Below are positions 43,680 through 55,846 of a stretch of DNA of 64,000 nucleotides, one piece after another. The stretch is from Notolepis coatsorum. Its lineage: Eukaryota; Chordata; Actinopteri; Aulopiformes; Paralepididae. Made by a program: the position numbers and the translations under genes. The notes below the pieces were generated by a model. It had not been told where the DNA came from. It searched no databases and saw only the letters and a program-made list of their open reading frames with translations. The first letter of the stretch is position 1. The number at the start of each line of letters is the position of its first letter. The DNA is taken from positions 22,354,191-22,418,190 of the forward strand of contig OZ020601.1 of the NCBI GenBank assembly GCA_963971535.1. Direction: 5' to 3'.

Positions 43680-44631
43680 CACTTTAGTTGCCAAAGGACG
43701 AGTTTAGGCGTCCTTCCCCGCCATGCTCAAGTTGCCGAAGACGCCGTAACTCGTCTTTGATATCAATATTTCAAAAATCTGTGATCGGAATCATATTTCC
43801 TTTCCGGGGCCCTGAGACACAAGTGTGATCTCCTCTCAATCCTCTAGCGGTTCAAGACCGCCATCTGGTGGCCGATCGGCAGATCGAAAAAACGGATGTT
43901 ACCTTTAACCCGGCAGGACTCACTCCATATGTGGTCCGGGCACTCGCTAATGTTAGAAAGACTCAGTCTTCACACAGTGAACATCGATCGCTGCAAATAA
44001 CTCAAAAAAACAACATGATTTGGACGTATATATTATTATACAACCTGGAAATGGACCGGGTATTTCAACATCCCATAATGGAAAACTGTCTACCCCACGC
44101 TGATCGCCCAACGGCCCGCGGAGACTGGGGTGAGTTTTAGCGTGTAATATTACCGTGTTCGACACTAACTGCTATGATGAACATTTGACCCACATTAGAT
44201 GAATGGTAAAACGTTGCCCACGGAATTATAAACGATCCCCCGCCCATCCGGTCAATATCAGATGATACGAAGAAACATCTAGAAGTACGTCCAATTGAAA
44301 TTTTTGATCTCGCACAGATTCCTACCAAACTGTATTTCAACATCAATATAATGTATTTGGGGCTATAAATCACGTTCTGGAGAAAGCTGCAGAAAGAGAT
44401 GAAAACATACTTATACTTTAGATCATATTTTAGTATGAATATGTGAATGAAAAAGTTTAACGTTGCTACACCATGAACAATACATATAGGACCTTGAATG
44501 GGCCCTAATAATGGCAATCTAGCAATAGAATTAAAAAAGTTATAGCCCTGCAAAGAAGGGGAACTTCTCCATGTTAAATAGAGCTGGCAACGGATGGTAT
44601 ATCATGAATTTAACCTTAGGCAATCAAAGTG
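43680..44631 (-). mobile_element. TTAA MITE family B, copy 4 (inverted)
   Basis: TTAA at 43676-43679 and 44632-44635; ends CACTTTAGTTGCC and, complemented, CACTTTGATTGCC. The 952-bp body parallels 5381-6331 throughout. It begins about 110 bp right of the BEL element. Confidence 0.82.
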
Positions 44632-44635
44632 TTAA

Positions 44636-47128
44636 CAGGTGGGCCAAAATGTGGCCATTTTTGTTTTTGAGGACTGCATACTTTTTTTTAGCCTGGTCTC
44701 TTTTGAAAGGTAACATTCTGAAGTTACTAAAGCAAAAATGGATAATCACTTTTAGTGCTAATGAAATAGAGTAACAGAGGTTTGAACTTGAACTTGTGTA
44801 CTCTCATTTCTCTTTAGTGGTTGCCAGATTCCTGTTTTTAAGTTCCAGCATAGAGGTATGAGCTGGAAAACACTCCGGTTCCATAGCTGTATGTAGTACA
44901 GAGCCCTATTCCCCCGTACATGGTTCAACCAAGTTGATCAAAAGTCCAGATTCAATTAACCCGATGTTTGAATCCAGGCTTTCCCTGTTCCTCGAACTCT
45001 GATTCAGTCTCGTTCATTCGAACCAGACTTGATACTCAGGATAATTGCGCGCGGCCGCCTCACCTAAAAAGGCAGCAGGTGTCGATCGCAGAAATCCTGA
45101 TTTTCTAACGGCATTGATTGATTGAAAACTTTATTAACAGATTGCAGAATGGGTACAATACAGTGCGGCTCAATAGCCTCGCCGACAAGTTAAATGCATA
45201 ATCTATAGGCTAATTTTAAATCCCTCATTACCCCAAACAATCAGATTATATTTCTTTAAATGTGCCTGCTGGCAGTAGGTTTAATGGAATGAATAATCGA
45301 ATGAGATCTTGCTAGCGAAAATAATTAGTTAAACTCTTTCAGAATAAGTAGACAAAAACAAGCCCAAAGAGTATCTAATTGATACGAATTAATAGATAAT
45401 TATGAGGATATCTGTACTGTATGTGCTTAGGTATCATGTACTATATAAATACATGGTTCCCAAAGTTTTCAAGGCGTGACCCCCGAAATAACGTGTCAGA
45501 GAGGGAGTTGGAGGCTATACAGTTGCACTATTAATCAGGTTTTAATCTGTTTCGGACATCATCCATACATGCATTGAATTGATTAACCTTTGGTTTATAC
45601 CAGTGACACCAGTCATGTTAATCATCAGATAACAGTGCTTGAACAGATAAATGCATTTTCTCAAGTTCATTAATCAAAACGCAATTGCTCATTCATTTTC
45701 TCAAGTCACGTCCACGTCAACAAATCCGTCAAACAGCGCATCTCAGACATTTTAATCCCAGTTACAATATCACAATAACGTGCGAGTGACAGTGATACAA
45801 ATAATTCAACAATCCACATATTCAGATTCGTCGTAATTCATATCCACAATCCACGCATGAGACGCTTACATTTATGCTTGAATGAAACACAATCCAGGCG
45901 CAAATACATCCACAGCCGAGAATATGAAACTAATCAGAGCCAAACGCCCGATTCATTAATGAACGTCATTCATTAAAAACATCCCCGCGGGATTCACATT
46001 TGCAATGCTCCGACATTATTAAAATAACCACATAGTGTGTATATCGCACCTCGCGAGCGCCGTATATATGACGTGCATTATTTAGGACAAAATAAATTTA
46101 TTATCAGCATTTTAGGTATATTATTTGACATTTCAAAAGCCCCCTCTAGAAAAACGAAGCACAAAAACATAATTCAGAATGGATAATGGGATCTAGACTG
46201 AGAATTATTTCAGGAAGGGAGCTGGCATTTCTTTGCGAGGGCGTGGCCATGCAGGTTATCGAGCTAACTGAACTAAACCCTGGGAACCGAAAGGTTTAGC
46301 TTAAGTCAAGTTATCCTGAAAATTATCCAGCTAACTCAGTTAGCCAGGTACGAGGAACAGGGCCAATTTTTTTTTTAAATCCATTCAAAAAAGAGGTTTT
46401 AGTAAACTGTGTACCAAAAAGAAATTAGTGAAAATCCAAAATGGCTATCGACCTCCGTGCGTTCTGGAGCTTCAGTCACAACAAATTTCCGCTCGTCAAC
46501 TTTCACCTACTTCCCCCGCTCGCACACCCCCCCCCCCCGATTGGAAGTGGACGCCCGCCGGCTACAACGCTGACCAATCATTTTCGCCATCAGCGGTGAT
46601 TGGTCAGTTCGAGAGCGTATACAGTCAGACGTGGTCATTTGACGCGTGACCTGTAAAAAGACGCACGCCTGTAGGGCTGTCTTAAATACTTCGAAGCTTC
46701 GTTCGATGGGAATGGGATTCGAATATGAAAATAAAATTAGATTCTTAAAAAAATTAAAATAAATATGAAATTATTATTTTTATTTTTTTTGCTAAATCAA
46801 CTCGGCCTCTCCTTGTTAACTACAACAAGCAATGCCGTTTGTTATTTAAGATGAGGTCGGACTCGGCACTGACAGATTTGTGTTCATTGTGCTGCTTTTA
46901 TAAAGCCTCAAATGATGGCTTACAATATTTCATGAAAGTGTTTCGTTTGTCTAAGATTTAAAAAGGTTTAAACTTTACAGCACTGACAAAGTTGAACAAA
47001 GTGCTGCACAAGTCCCACAACATTAAAAAATAAAATTTTAAAATACTTTTTTTTATGCAGCCCTGAGCCGGCAGACGAGAGCAAAGTGCCGCGACATGCG
47101 AAACGGGACGTATACGACCCACTGCACG
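44636..47128. other. Intronic sequence with decayed transposon ends
   Basis: A LINE tail fragment is at 45113-45172 (minus). A CCCTGTTCCTCGAAC end near 44985 and the complement of CCCTGTTCCTCGTACC near 46352 suggest one Harbinger-like element, though no clear 3-bp target duplication was seen. A hAT-like end (ggttcccaaagtttt) is at 45469. A TAGGGCTGTC element runs 46672-47065 without matching flanks. No exon found. Confidence 0.45.
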
Positions 47129-47132
47129 TTAA

Positions 47133-48020
47133 CACTTTGAGTGCCAGGAACGAGATATGCCGTTTTTTTTAATCGTTATTTTTTTTATTAGCGATTTCCA
47201 TTCATATTTCATCAATCTAGCCTCACGTTACCAGTGGGGATCTGTCTGAACTCGAATAGGGAAAATACCGCCCCCTATCGTCTCCCGGATGGTAATGCAC
47301 GCATTGGAATGGACTCAATGAAAATGGATGAGAAAAGAAAATTCCGGAATCCACATTTTACTTCTCAGGCAAGTAACCCGAGCAGATCGGACTCATTGTG
47401 GAGCCTCAGAACAGCGGAGAATGTGCGTTTACAGTACCCAGCGTTGGATCAATAAATGCGATCGATATTTGGAATGACGATCAGGAATTGGAATAATCCT
47501 TTTGGAGAACATCTGATCTGAGGTAAGGAATCTATTTGACCAGTATTGGGATAATCAGAGCTATTTTCACCTATGCGTGTGCCATGTGTGTATGCGTGTG
47601 TGTGCGATCAGGAAATAAGAGAATCAATTTTTCAGCCCGCTTCTATAGCGTGCATAAGTACACATATACTATCGATAATCCAGCGTTTATTTGAAAACGA
47701 TTCATAAATAGGCCGAAAAATGACAACGTGTTTTGTGTATTACAGTAAAGGGCGTTTATCACAGAATCTTCTGAAATCTTCTGGAAGTTTCAAGAAACTA
47801 GCGTTTTTCAAAATGGTATAAAATGGAAATGAACCGATTAAAAAACAATCCGTTTCGACAATGTTGACTGCAAACAAGTCATTGATAAGCGACGGCCAGA
47901 TTAGACACAGCCATAATTTAAGATATAGTTTATGCGTTCGCAAATATGAGAGCTCTATCATTGAAGTGGGTGGCGGCATTCAAGGGGGTAAATAGGAAAT
48001 GGAGGCCGGCACTGAAAGTG
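47133..48020 (+). mobile_element. TTAA MITE family C, copy 2
   Basis: TTAA at 47129-47132 and 48021-48024; ends CACTTTGAGTGCC and, complemented, CACTTTCAGTGCC. The 888-bp body is shared (inverted) with 31674-32562. Its right part (taagatatagtttatgcgt through gcaaatatgagagctc) recurs at 50080-50125. No ORF of note. Confidence 0.8.
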
Positions 48021-48274
48021 TTAAGAGGTTAACAGACACCGTGGAATAATTTACAAAGTGAGAAGAACGACTTCTAGAAGCAAAGCACCCCTATAACCAG
48101 CAAACAATCATCAATCAATCGACAAAAATAGACAATAGAAATGTCTGTCTCCGTCTCACACACTGTCCCAAGTGGCAGGCATGGCACTTTGTTCAATCCA
48201 TGCTAGAAGGCTTCAGATCTATGACACTGCGTGTCCTTGTTCATCCCATGCTGTGGTCCTATAGGGCTGCTCAC

Positions 48275-48375
48275 CAGGCCTTCCAGGTGCTGAGGCTGAT
48301 GGTGATGCAGTGAGATTCTGGATGGAGAGCCTGGTGGTGCTTGACAGAATGCTGGACCTCTGACTGGTTACAGCC
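48275..48375 (-). CDS. usp45: USP45 coding exon 3 (middle of the zf-UBP domain)
   Basis: The minus strand has a strong acceptor (tttgtcctacag) and a gtgagc donor. The 101 nt begin in phase 0 and read GCNQSEVQHSVKHHQALH, PESHCITISL and STWKA, then the first two bases of Trp. The GC, QHSVKHH and HC positions correspond to zinc-binding and neighbouring residues of the USP16/USP45 finger. The split Trp codon is completed by the exon at 31531-31631, so the 16.6-kb intron between them is phase 2. Identification rests on the fit with both neighbouring exons. Confidence 0.88.
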
Positions 48376-49460
48376 CTGTAGGACAAACGACACACAGATT
48401 ACTACCGATGTTTAAAGTAGGGACACACCGATCCAACCTTTTCAGTCCCCATGTGATACCTGGGCTTTGAGTATCGATACAGAGTACCGATCTGATCATG
48501 CATTATTTTTTATGAACAGTATAGACGTGGTCATTTTGGGGTAATTGGACAGAAAATATTTTATTATAATACATGTTTCTCCATTACAGAGAGTTAAAAA
48601 GTGTCAGAAATGCAGCAAATCAAGTCACTTTGCTTTCATTTCTGGCAGGTTAGACGCATTTCTTGGCATCAGATTTTAGTATTGGGAAATACTCCGATAC
48701 CCATCTATTTTAGCCAGGTATTGGACAGATATCCCATACCAGTATCCGTACGTCCGTAGTTCAAAATGGTTCTCAGACTTTTTGACGTTGAAGACCCACG
48801 TGGTGGATGTCTCGGTGTCATGGCCAAGATTGCAGTGACTGTTCTACCCCCACATTGGTTATGTGCACCCTTGAGGTTATGGATCAGCTTCATACCGCCT
48901 TCTGTCCGACCTACAACGTCTAAACCATGCCTATTCTAACTCATTGCAGGGTTAAGTACTTCTATTCTATTCACATAATATGCTTACTACATGTATCTAT
49001 TCGATTCACATATATGCCTACTACATGTATCTATTGCTATGTCCGCCCATCACAAACATGCAAACTGTCTAACGCCTACGCCCATCGCGTGAATATTAAA
49101 GGCAACCAACTTGTGTTCGGCTTTTCTCTGATTGGCCGCGCCCCCACGCGCAGGCAAGCGCAGTCGTCCCACGTCCCAAATGAAATCCAAGGAGCGCGCG
49201 CGAGCGGCAGCGCACAACCAACTACCAGATTCACTCGTGTATAAACAAAGCCCATACAGTTATGAAATGCGCTGAACTAGAAAGCGTAACGTTATTATGT
49301 TTCGCGTTCCATTGATTAACGCCATTACCTGCTGTGCTGTAGGAAGCAGAGGTACAGTAAGTTTACAGTAGGTGTACTGTAGCCCATACAATTTTTTAGA
49401 TGAATGATTGTGGATATAATATAGAAAACACATCATTATGATATTGTCAGAGGGAGAGGC
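48376..49460. other. Intronic sequence with hAT-like ends
   Basis: A tagggacacaccgatcc end at about 48417 and bidirectional ttctcagac/cgttgaagacccacgtgg words near 48770 suggest decayed hAT MITEs. 49080-49250 is GC-rich with a tctgattggccgcgcc box. No exon is supported. Confidence 0.45.
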
Positions 49461-50067
49461 ATGACTTCGCGACAGCCATATTAGACACTCACTGTACATC
49501 AGTGTGGAACTGTAACGTTATATGTTATTTCGCCCGTGGAGGCTGCTGAGCCTGAAGCGCCAGCGGGGCGACGCGGTGGTTTATCCCCGGCTTTCGTGCG
49601 CCGCCGCCGGCTTGATACAGCTTCAGCAGCAGCAGCGGCGGTGCTCTGTTGTAGGAAGCCCTTCAATGACAGCGGCGCGCTCTCATATTTTGCGAATGCA
49701 TAAACTATATCTTAAATTATGGCTATGTGTCTAATATGGCTGTCGCTTATCAATGACTTCGCGACAGCCATATTAGACACTCACTGTACATCAGTGTGGA
49801 ACTGTAACGTTATATGTTATTTCGCCCGTGGAGGCTGCTGAGCCTGAAGCGCCAGCGGGGCGACGCGGTGGTTTATCCCCGGCTTTCGTGCGCCGCCGCC
49901 GGCTTGATACAGCTTCAGCAGCAGCAGCGGCGGTGCTCTGTTGTAGGAAGCCCTTCAATGACAGCGGCGCGCTCTCATATTTTGCGAATGCATAAACTAT
50001 ATCTTAAATTATGGCTATGTGTCTAATATGGCTGTCGCTTATCAATGACTTCGCGACAGCCATATTA
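49461..50067. repeat. Exact 292-bp tandem duplication
   Basis: Unit 1 is 49461-49752 and unit 2 is 49753-50044, followed by 23 bp of a third (atgacttcgcgacagccata at 50045). The 70-codon frames at 49522-49734 and 49814-50026 translate identically, so the units appear identical across at least that stretch. Each unit has a CAG/CGG-rich GC core and ends tatggctgtcgcttatca. The right flank (50075-50125) is an inverted copy of the unit's AT-rich end. Confidence 0.88.
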
Positions 50068-51471
50068 CACACATCGCCATAATTTAAGATATAGTTTATG
50101 CATTCGCAAATATGAGAGCTCTGTCATTGAAGTGGGTGGTGGCAGCATTACTAACAGTAGCGATTTTTATTGTTTTGTCATGACCAAACATAATCCCAAC
50201 ATAGATAGGAGGTGTACTGTATGTCAAATGTCGGTCATGTGGTGGAAGAGTTTAGTACAGTCACACAACAGAACACCGCTGTAGTACAGTCACACAACAG
50301 AACACCGCTGGTTCGACCAGCGCTTCTGCCGCGCCGCAAGGGCGTGTGCTAGTGGATTGATTGATTGGCCGTGTGGCCAATCAGAGAAACGTTGAACGAA
50401 AAGCTGAACACAAGTTGGTTGCCTTTAATATTCACGCGTCCCCATCTCCCTGTGAGTCTCTATGCCACCCCCATACCTCAAATGGATCCGTCATCAGCTC
50501 TATTTTCAATCTTTCAAAATGTTCTTATGTACCCCAGTTGCTATTGCATGTACTTATTTGTGTTTCATTACACGTATGTTCTCAGACCTTTTGACGTTGA
50601 GGACCCCCGTATGGATACACATTGGGTGAAGTTCCGGGGACCTCCACCAGAGTGTGTTTTTGTTGTAAGATATGAGGTATGCATAATGTCTAGCGAATTA
50701 AAGAATAGTAACATTTCAATATTTATCCTTTTGCTGGAACACCCTCAAGGTCCCCTGTATGTCCCAGGACCCCACGTTGAGAACCACTGCTCAAAGGCAT
50801 GTTTTGTTATTGACTATTCAACCTCTGAGGATCCACAGATATGTCCTCTGGGAGCGATAAAATTAGAGATGCACCAATACAAAACTCTTATACCAAGAAA
50901 CATGTATAATGTGCCAGAAATCAAAGCAAAGTGACTTGTTGCATTTTTGACATGTTAACTTTCTCTAATGGAGAGAAATGTATTATATCTCAATAATTTT
51001 TGTCCAATGACCCCAAAATGACCAAGTCTGTATACTGTTGATTAAAAGTAATGGATCAAATCGGTACTCGGTATCGGTCGATACTCAAAGCCCAGGTATC
51101 AGTATCGGGACTGAAAAAGTCAGATCGGTGCATCCCTAAATGGGGGGGGGGGTTGTTTAACCAAGGAGCTATCTTTCCAGGTTATAACTGGAATCTATTG
51201 AACTACTACACTACCCAAAATGCCTTGCCCAGCAACCTTGAGTGATGGAAGTGGCCAGAGTCGAGAGGCAAACAAGTGACTAGAGACTGACTGGGTTGAA
51301 AAGTCTGATCAGAGACATTTCAAAGGGAGACAAACCAAGTGGGCTACACAAGGCTTACTGCGCCAGGGTCAATAGTGGATCGTCTCTCACACATTGAACA
51401 CGTTGTTCTGGACATTCTGCCACTAAACTGGTGATTTTCTGATCCGTGTTTCACCTACTCTACCACTAGAC
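50068..51471. other. Intronic sequence with hAT-type MITE remnants
   Basis: 50864-51138 has TAGAGATGCACCAATAC and, at the right, ATCGGTGCATCCCTA termini, a well-known hAT MITE type, but the flanks do not match. Near 50780 a cacgttgagaaccactg sequence is another hAT-type end. A short direct repeat of agtacagtcacacaacagaa lies at 50254 and 50283. The 189-codon frame at 50365-50934 crosses these elements and is not a gene. Confidence 0.5.
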
Positions 51472-52559
51472 CAGGGGTCGGCAACCTGCGGCTCTTTAGC
51501 CAATCAGCTGCGGCTCCCTGGCCCAAAAAAAAAGAAAGAAAATATTTGTTTTACTTTTATTTTTACATTTATTTTTTTTCTCTTATTTTGGAGATCGATG
51601 TCATACTGTGACACTGAAATGAAAAAAAATATCAACTAAAATATTTAGTCAACAAAAAAATTTCATCAACTAAAATATACAGTACGTCACACCCCGCGCC
51701 TCTCCCTGCCGTCTGCAAGTGGCTAATCTTGAGTTTCCGAACCGCCAGTAAGCTAACCATGGATAAAAAAAAAAAAAAGTAAAGTCTGAGGAAAATAGAG
51801 GGTTTAATTCAGCGTGGACAGATTAATTTGCTTTCACGACTAACGATGCAGGCTTACCTGTATGCCTGATATGTGGTTTGAAATTTGCGAACAAAGAAAA
51901 ATTCACTTTTTATTTTATATTTTCCACAAATAAGGGAAGGACTCAAATAGAGTTGCATAGGCCTAGTTCAGGGTTTTATTTCAAAGTAGGTCTACAGATG
52001 CCAGTGTTTTTTTCTCCTTTTGTGTTTTATTTCAAAGTAGGTCTACACATGGTAGTCTTTTTTTCAAAGTTGACTACTTTTTATTTTATAAATGTTCCAC
52101 AAATAAGGGAAGGACTCAAATATACCTGAATAGTTCAGGGTTTTATTTCAAAGTCGGTCTACAGACACCAGTGTTTTGTCTCCTCTTCTGTGTTTTATTT
52201 AAAAATAGGTCTACACAGCCAGTTTTTTTCCTCCTCTTCATAAGAGTTTGAGGTTTTCCTTTGTTATAACAGGTAAAAACAGCAATAAAAAGTCAACATT
52301 TTTCTTTTTGTTGCTTTATAATTCCATTAATGCAACAAACTGTGTGCTATAAGTATAAAGTATAATAAATGGCAAATTACTTTGGGTATGCAATTGTCAG
52401 GCGTTTTATGATAAATGTGGGGTATGCTTGGGGATATATAAAACGTTATACACTGTTATCTTCATTTTAAGGGTAAATAGGTTGTGCGGCTCCCTGAGCA
52501 TTTTATTTTGTGGTGGGGGGGAAAGTGGCTCTTTTGATAGTAAAGGTTGCTGACCCCTG
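51472..52559 (+). mobile_element. hAT element, perfect 8-bp target duplication
   Basis: Begins CAGGGGTCGGCAACCTGCGG and ends GGTTGCTGACCCCTG, flanked by CACTAGAC at 51464-51471 and 52560-52567. It is internally deleted: only a transposase N-terminal relic remains (51759-51905), followed by repeated words ttttatttcaaagtaggtct (four diverged copies, 51970-52215). Confidence 0.9.
51759..51905 (+). pseudogene. Relic of hAT transposase N-terminus
   Basis: From the ATG at 51759 the frame enters a run of 14 A and stops. In neighbouring frames the sequence resembles the start of hAT transposases: Lys-rich, then NRGFNSAWTD, a stop, FAFTTNDAGLPVCLIC and a further short stretch. The PVCLIC pair is the first half of a zinc-finger-like motif. 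One frameshift at the A-run and one stop are visible, and nothing of the catalytic core follows. Confidence 0.5.
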
Positions 52560-53437
52560 CACTAGACAGAGATGAGGCGTTATCTTTGGAAAGTGGTTAG
52601 TCATTTAGCTGACGCTTTTATGCAAAGCGACTTACAAGTTCTGTACAACAAGTCATCAGGAAGGGCACAACTCCAATGGTTAGGCCTTCTCTCAAATTAC
52701 ATATCACAGGAAACAATCTCAACCGTGGATCACATCGAAGTCTCACAATTTAATAACATCTGGAAATTGCTTGTGGATAATCTAAGCTCCCAATCATAGG
52801 AGATCCACTCCATAACCCACCCTTCTCTCAATCCCCCTCTACTTTACTTACTCCCCTCTCTGCCCCCCCCCCCCTTTCCCTTGTCATGTGTATTCGTTGT
52901 TGTCCTTCATTGTCCTTAGTTGTAATTTGTTTGTCAATATCTAGTCTGAGTTCCCCCCCTCCGAGAGGGCAATGAAATATATATATTTTTAATATTTTTC
53001 TTATTTTACTACACTTATTTAATTTTGTACTGTAAATAATTAAAACGTATAATAAATAATAAAGTTGTCCCCCGAAGAGGGGGGGGTGGATGGAGTGCCC
53101 TCAAAAAAGGGCCGGGAAAAAAGAAAAGAAAAAAGAAAAAAGAAAAAAAAAAAAAAAAGGAAGGAAGGAAGGGCACAACTCAAATCAACTCATGGTTACA
53201 GGCATCCATACTGGAAGGAACAAACAAATCTCTCCACTATTCTGCCAAGAAATCATCTCCGGCATTCCTTTTTGTTTCATATTCTTTTGTTTTTGTAAAC
53301 TTTTTTTTTTTTTGTGATTTACCCCCTTTACATTTCTCATTTTTATTGATTGAAACGTTTATTTATTCTTTAAATGAACACTGAACCATCATTTACAACA
53401 TTGTCGAGATTACAAGTTCAACAATTCAAGTACATAT
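52560..53437. other. Intronic sequence with a dispersed repeat and homopurine tracts
   Basis: 52596-52700 repeats the tttatgcaaagcgacttac block seen at 1517-1600. 52860-52880 and 52955 are C-runs. 53105-53175 is an A/G-only tract ending (GGAA)n. No gene. Confidence 0.5.
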
Positions 53438-53454
53438 AAAAAAGGGGAAAATGT

Positions 53455-53933
53455 GGGGCGGTCAGGTGGCATAGCGGAGATTGCGCTTGTCACCAATGCA
53501 AGAGGCTGCGGTCTCGACTCCCGGAGTCAGCATTGCTTGGGGCTTGGGCTGATCGCTATACTAACCCGTTTGGCTGGGTTAGGGGGAGAGCAAGTCATGG
53601 GTGGGAATCTGGTGTTGTGGACAGCGACGCCTACAGGTCAGGTCTGGGCGCTTGCTCAGCGGAGGCAGGATTTGATGAAGGCAGCGTGACCTCCCACGCG
53701 TTACACTTCACCAATGAGAGTCCTCGCTGCCAGGTGAAAAAAAGAGTCACTGGCTGTCGCCACGCGTGTCGGAGGAAGCATGCGGATGACTTCAGGGTTC
53801 CCTTGTACCGACCAGTAGGAGAACATGCGCACAACAACCAGGTAGGGGAGGGGGGAATTGGCACAACGACTAAATTGGGACGGGGAGAAAACAGAGAAAA
53901 AGAAGATTAAAAAATAAATAAATAAATAAATTT
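53455..53933 (+). mobile_element. tRNA-derived SINE with 17-bp target duplication
   Basis: The 5' end (ggggcggtcaggtggcatag) carries an A-box-like TGGCATAGCGG at +15 and a B-box-like ggtctcgactcc about 50 bp later, the internal RNA polymerase III promoter of tRNA-type SINEs. A long body (with cacgcgtgtcggaggaagc) and an (AAAT)n tail follow. It is flanked by aaaaaaggggaaaatgt at 53438-53454 and at 53934-53950, a perfect 17-bp duplication as made by LINE machinery. Family name not assigned. Confidence 0.88.
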
Positions 53934-53950
53934 AAAAAAGGGGAAAATGT

Positions 53951-54601
53951 ATTTGCATAAATAGGACAAAACAAGAACCAAGTTATATTAACAGTTGCAG
54001 ACTAAGGTAGGGAGGTTTGTGATCATGTTCTTAAATTGTCCAATAGGATGGTGGGGTATTGGTTTTAGTGTGAGTTGAATATCATTCCAGGAAGCTGGTG
54101 CATCAAAACAAAAGGCAGAAGTACAAAAGTTCAGACTGAACTCGTTGGACCCAAGTGTGAGACATCGTGAGCAGGTCAGATAAGGACCGTAAGGGAACCA
54201 AGTGTGAGCCCATCGTGAGCGGGTCAGATAACCATCATTCCAATCTAGCATCATTGTGATACATGGTGGCAATTTTCCATCAATGGATAAACAAATAAGT
54301 CTATTTCATCTCTCTGATAGAGAAGACCAACCCACCTCATCACACAGGAGGCAATGATGAGTATCAGCAGTTATGAATCTAAGAGCAGAGTGATAGACGG
54401 TGTCTAGGGGTAAAAGAGTGGACAAGGCAGCGTTTCTATAAACAACATCACCAAAATCAGTGACAAAGACTGCGTCAACAATCCTCTTTCTGCATTGAGA
54501 GAGTAGGCAGAGTAGATACTGGTTTCCGGGACATCTTAACCACCACACCATTTCTGAACAAATAATATATATGTATATATATAAATAATAATAAAGCTGA
54601 C
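53951..54601. other. Intronic sequence next to USP45 exon 2
   Basis: Contains a local direct repeat (cgtgagc(a/g)ggtcagataa at 54166 and 54216) and a TA-rich tract (54560-54590) just inside the donor of the exon at 54602. The minus-strand frames at 53988-54272 and 54306-54764 have no supported function. Confidence 0.45.
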
Positions 54602-54771
54602 CTGGAAACCACACTTGAGGCAGACGAGGATGTCGTGGGAGGCTGTGGGCTCTCCATCGATCATGGTCCTCTCTCTCAGGCAGTCTGAGCACACAGACCA
54701 CAGGTTGGAGCTCACAGACTTCTTCACAGAGCTCAGGTCCACCGCTCTGCTCACATGCTGGCACGTCAACC
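54602..54771 (-). CDS. usp45: USP45 coding exon 2 (start of the zf-UBP domain)
   Basis: The minus strand has an acceptor ending tcttctccag and a gtcagc donor. The 170 nt complete a Gly codon from the previous exon and read LTCQHVSRAVDLSSVKK, then SVSSNLWSVCSDCLRER and SHDILVCLKCGFQ, ending on a codon boundary. The Cys-Gln-His, SVCSDC and CLKC groups are the first zinc ligands of the finger, and the wording is close to USP45 rather than USP16. Lengths, phases and order fit the exons at 58290 and 48275. Confidence 0.92.
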
Positions 54772-55092
54772 CTGGAGAAGACACGTCCGAAAGAGGTCCC
54801 GACTATTAGTAAGGAATTAGTGACTAAGTTCAGACTTTTTCAGGATATTAGGAATTAGACTATTAGGTACTGTAAGTGTGTCCGACTCTTAACCACCAAA
54901 ACCTGCACGGACTATAAAGAAAGTTTGAATTTGGAAGCGATATTTAGCCACTTTCCTGGTAAGCTAGTAAGACATCCATATGATAACACTGGCTTCATGC
55001 TAGCCAGTACGGCCTTCAAAAGACAGAGATGTTAAATGTCAGATGATCCACTGGCCAATCAGTAGGTTTCAGAGGGTTGAAAGTCAGGCCAA

Positions 55093-55250
55093 GTGAATTT
55101 ATGATTCTGATTTGAATCACTAGTGTAGTGCCTGCTCCGGGGGGGGCTAATTAAACAAGATGTTAAATTAGCAAGATGTTAAAGTAGAAAAATGTTAAAG
55201 TAACAAGATGTTAAATTAGCAAGATGTTAAAGTAGAAAGATGTTAACCCT
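55093..55250. repeat. 16-18-bp minisatellite (aagatgttaaa), copy near 55 kb
   Basis: About nine units of (g)caagatgttaaagta or ttagcaagatgtt. The same array type ends with the same phrase (gatgttaaccctct) at 57893-58020, 2.8 kb away, so the two blocks are probably duplicates or one array split by the intervening LINE and hAT insertions. Confidence 0.7.
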
Positions 55251-55285
55251 CTCAAGCCTACATAGACAAAGGTTTGCCTGGACAT

Positions 55286-55740
55286 GATTGATTGATTGAA
55301 AACTTTATTAACAGATTGCAGAATGGGTACAATACAGTACGGCTCAATACAAACAATTAAGAGGATGCAGACCAGAGAAAGACTTACGTCTTGTTTACAT
55401 CAGGGTCCCCCATTTTCAATTCATCAAGACATTTATGACATACAGATATACATTACTGTTTCATAAAGACATTTATGACATATACACAAGAGATGTTAAA
55501 AGAAAAATATATACATTCGAAGGGGAAGAAACTGTACATTGGAGGGGGTTGGGTGGGTGGGGTTTGGACATTTACCGGGCCAGTTTCTAATTGCAGCCAC
55601 CCGTAGGTGCTCTTTGAGAGCGGTTTTGAAGGAGGACAGTGTGGTCGTAGTCATACTGGCCAGCAGCGTAACTAGTAAGAGTAGGATATGTACAGATATA
55701 GATATAGTATAGGCAAGGCATGTTTTACAGTATAGCACAT
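55286..55740 (-). mobile_element. 5'-truncated LINE copy (ORF end plus 3' tail)
   Basis: Read on the minus strand: a C-terminal ORF piece with SFKTALKEHLR and AAIRNWP, a 3' UTR, gggggaccctgatgtaaac, and an AATAAAGTTTTCAATCAATC end. Same family as 59359-60078, whose C-terminal piece reads TFKNTLKEHLRETAIRNWP. Confidence 0.78.
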
Positions 55741-55846
55741 TTCATACAATAGAGGCTAAAGTAGATACAAATAAACAAATACAAGAGTGTAAAAAGAATA
55801 AAAAGCCAGTGTGTAATTTCCAGTGGGCCGCACAATGACTAAATAA

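Noticed and set aside
53065..53317. Lys-rich plus-strand frames
   Set aside because: They translate a homopurine A/G tract.
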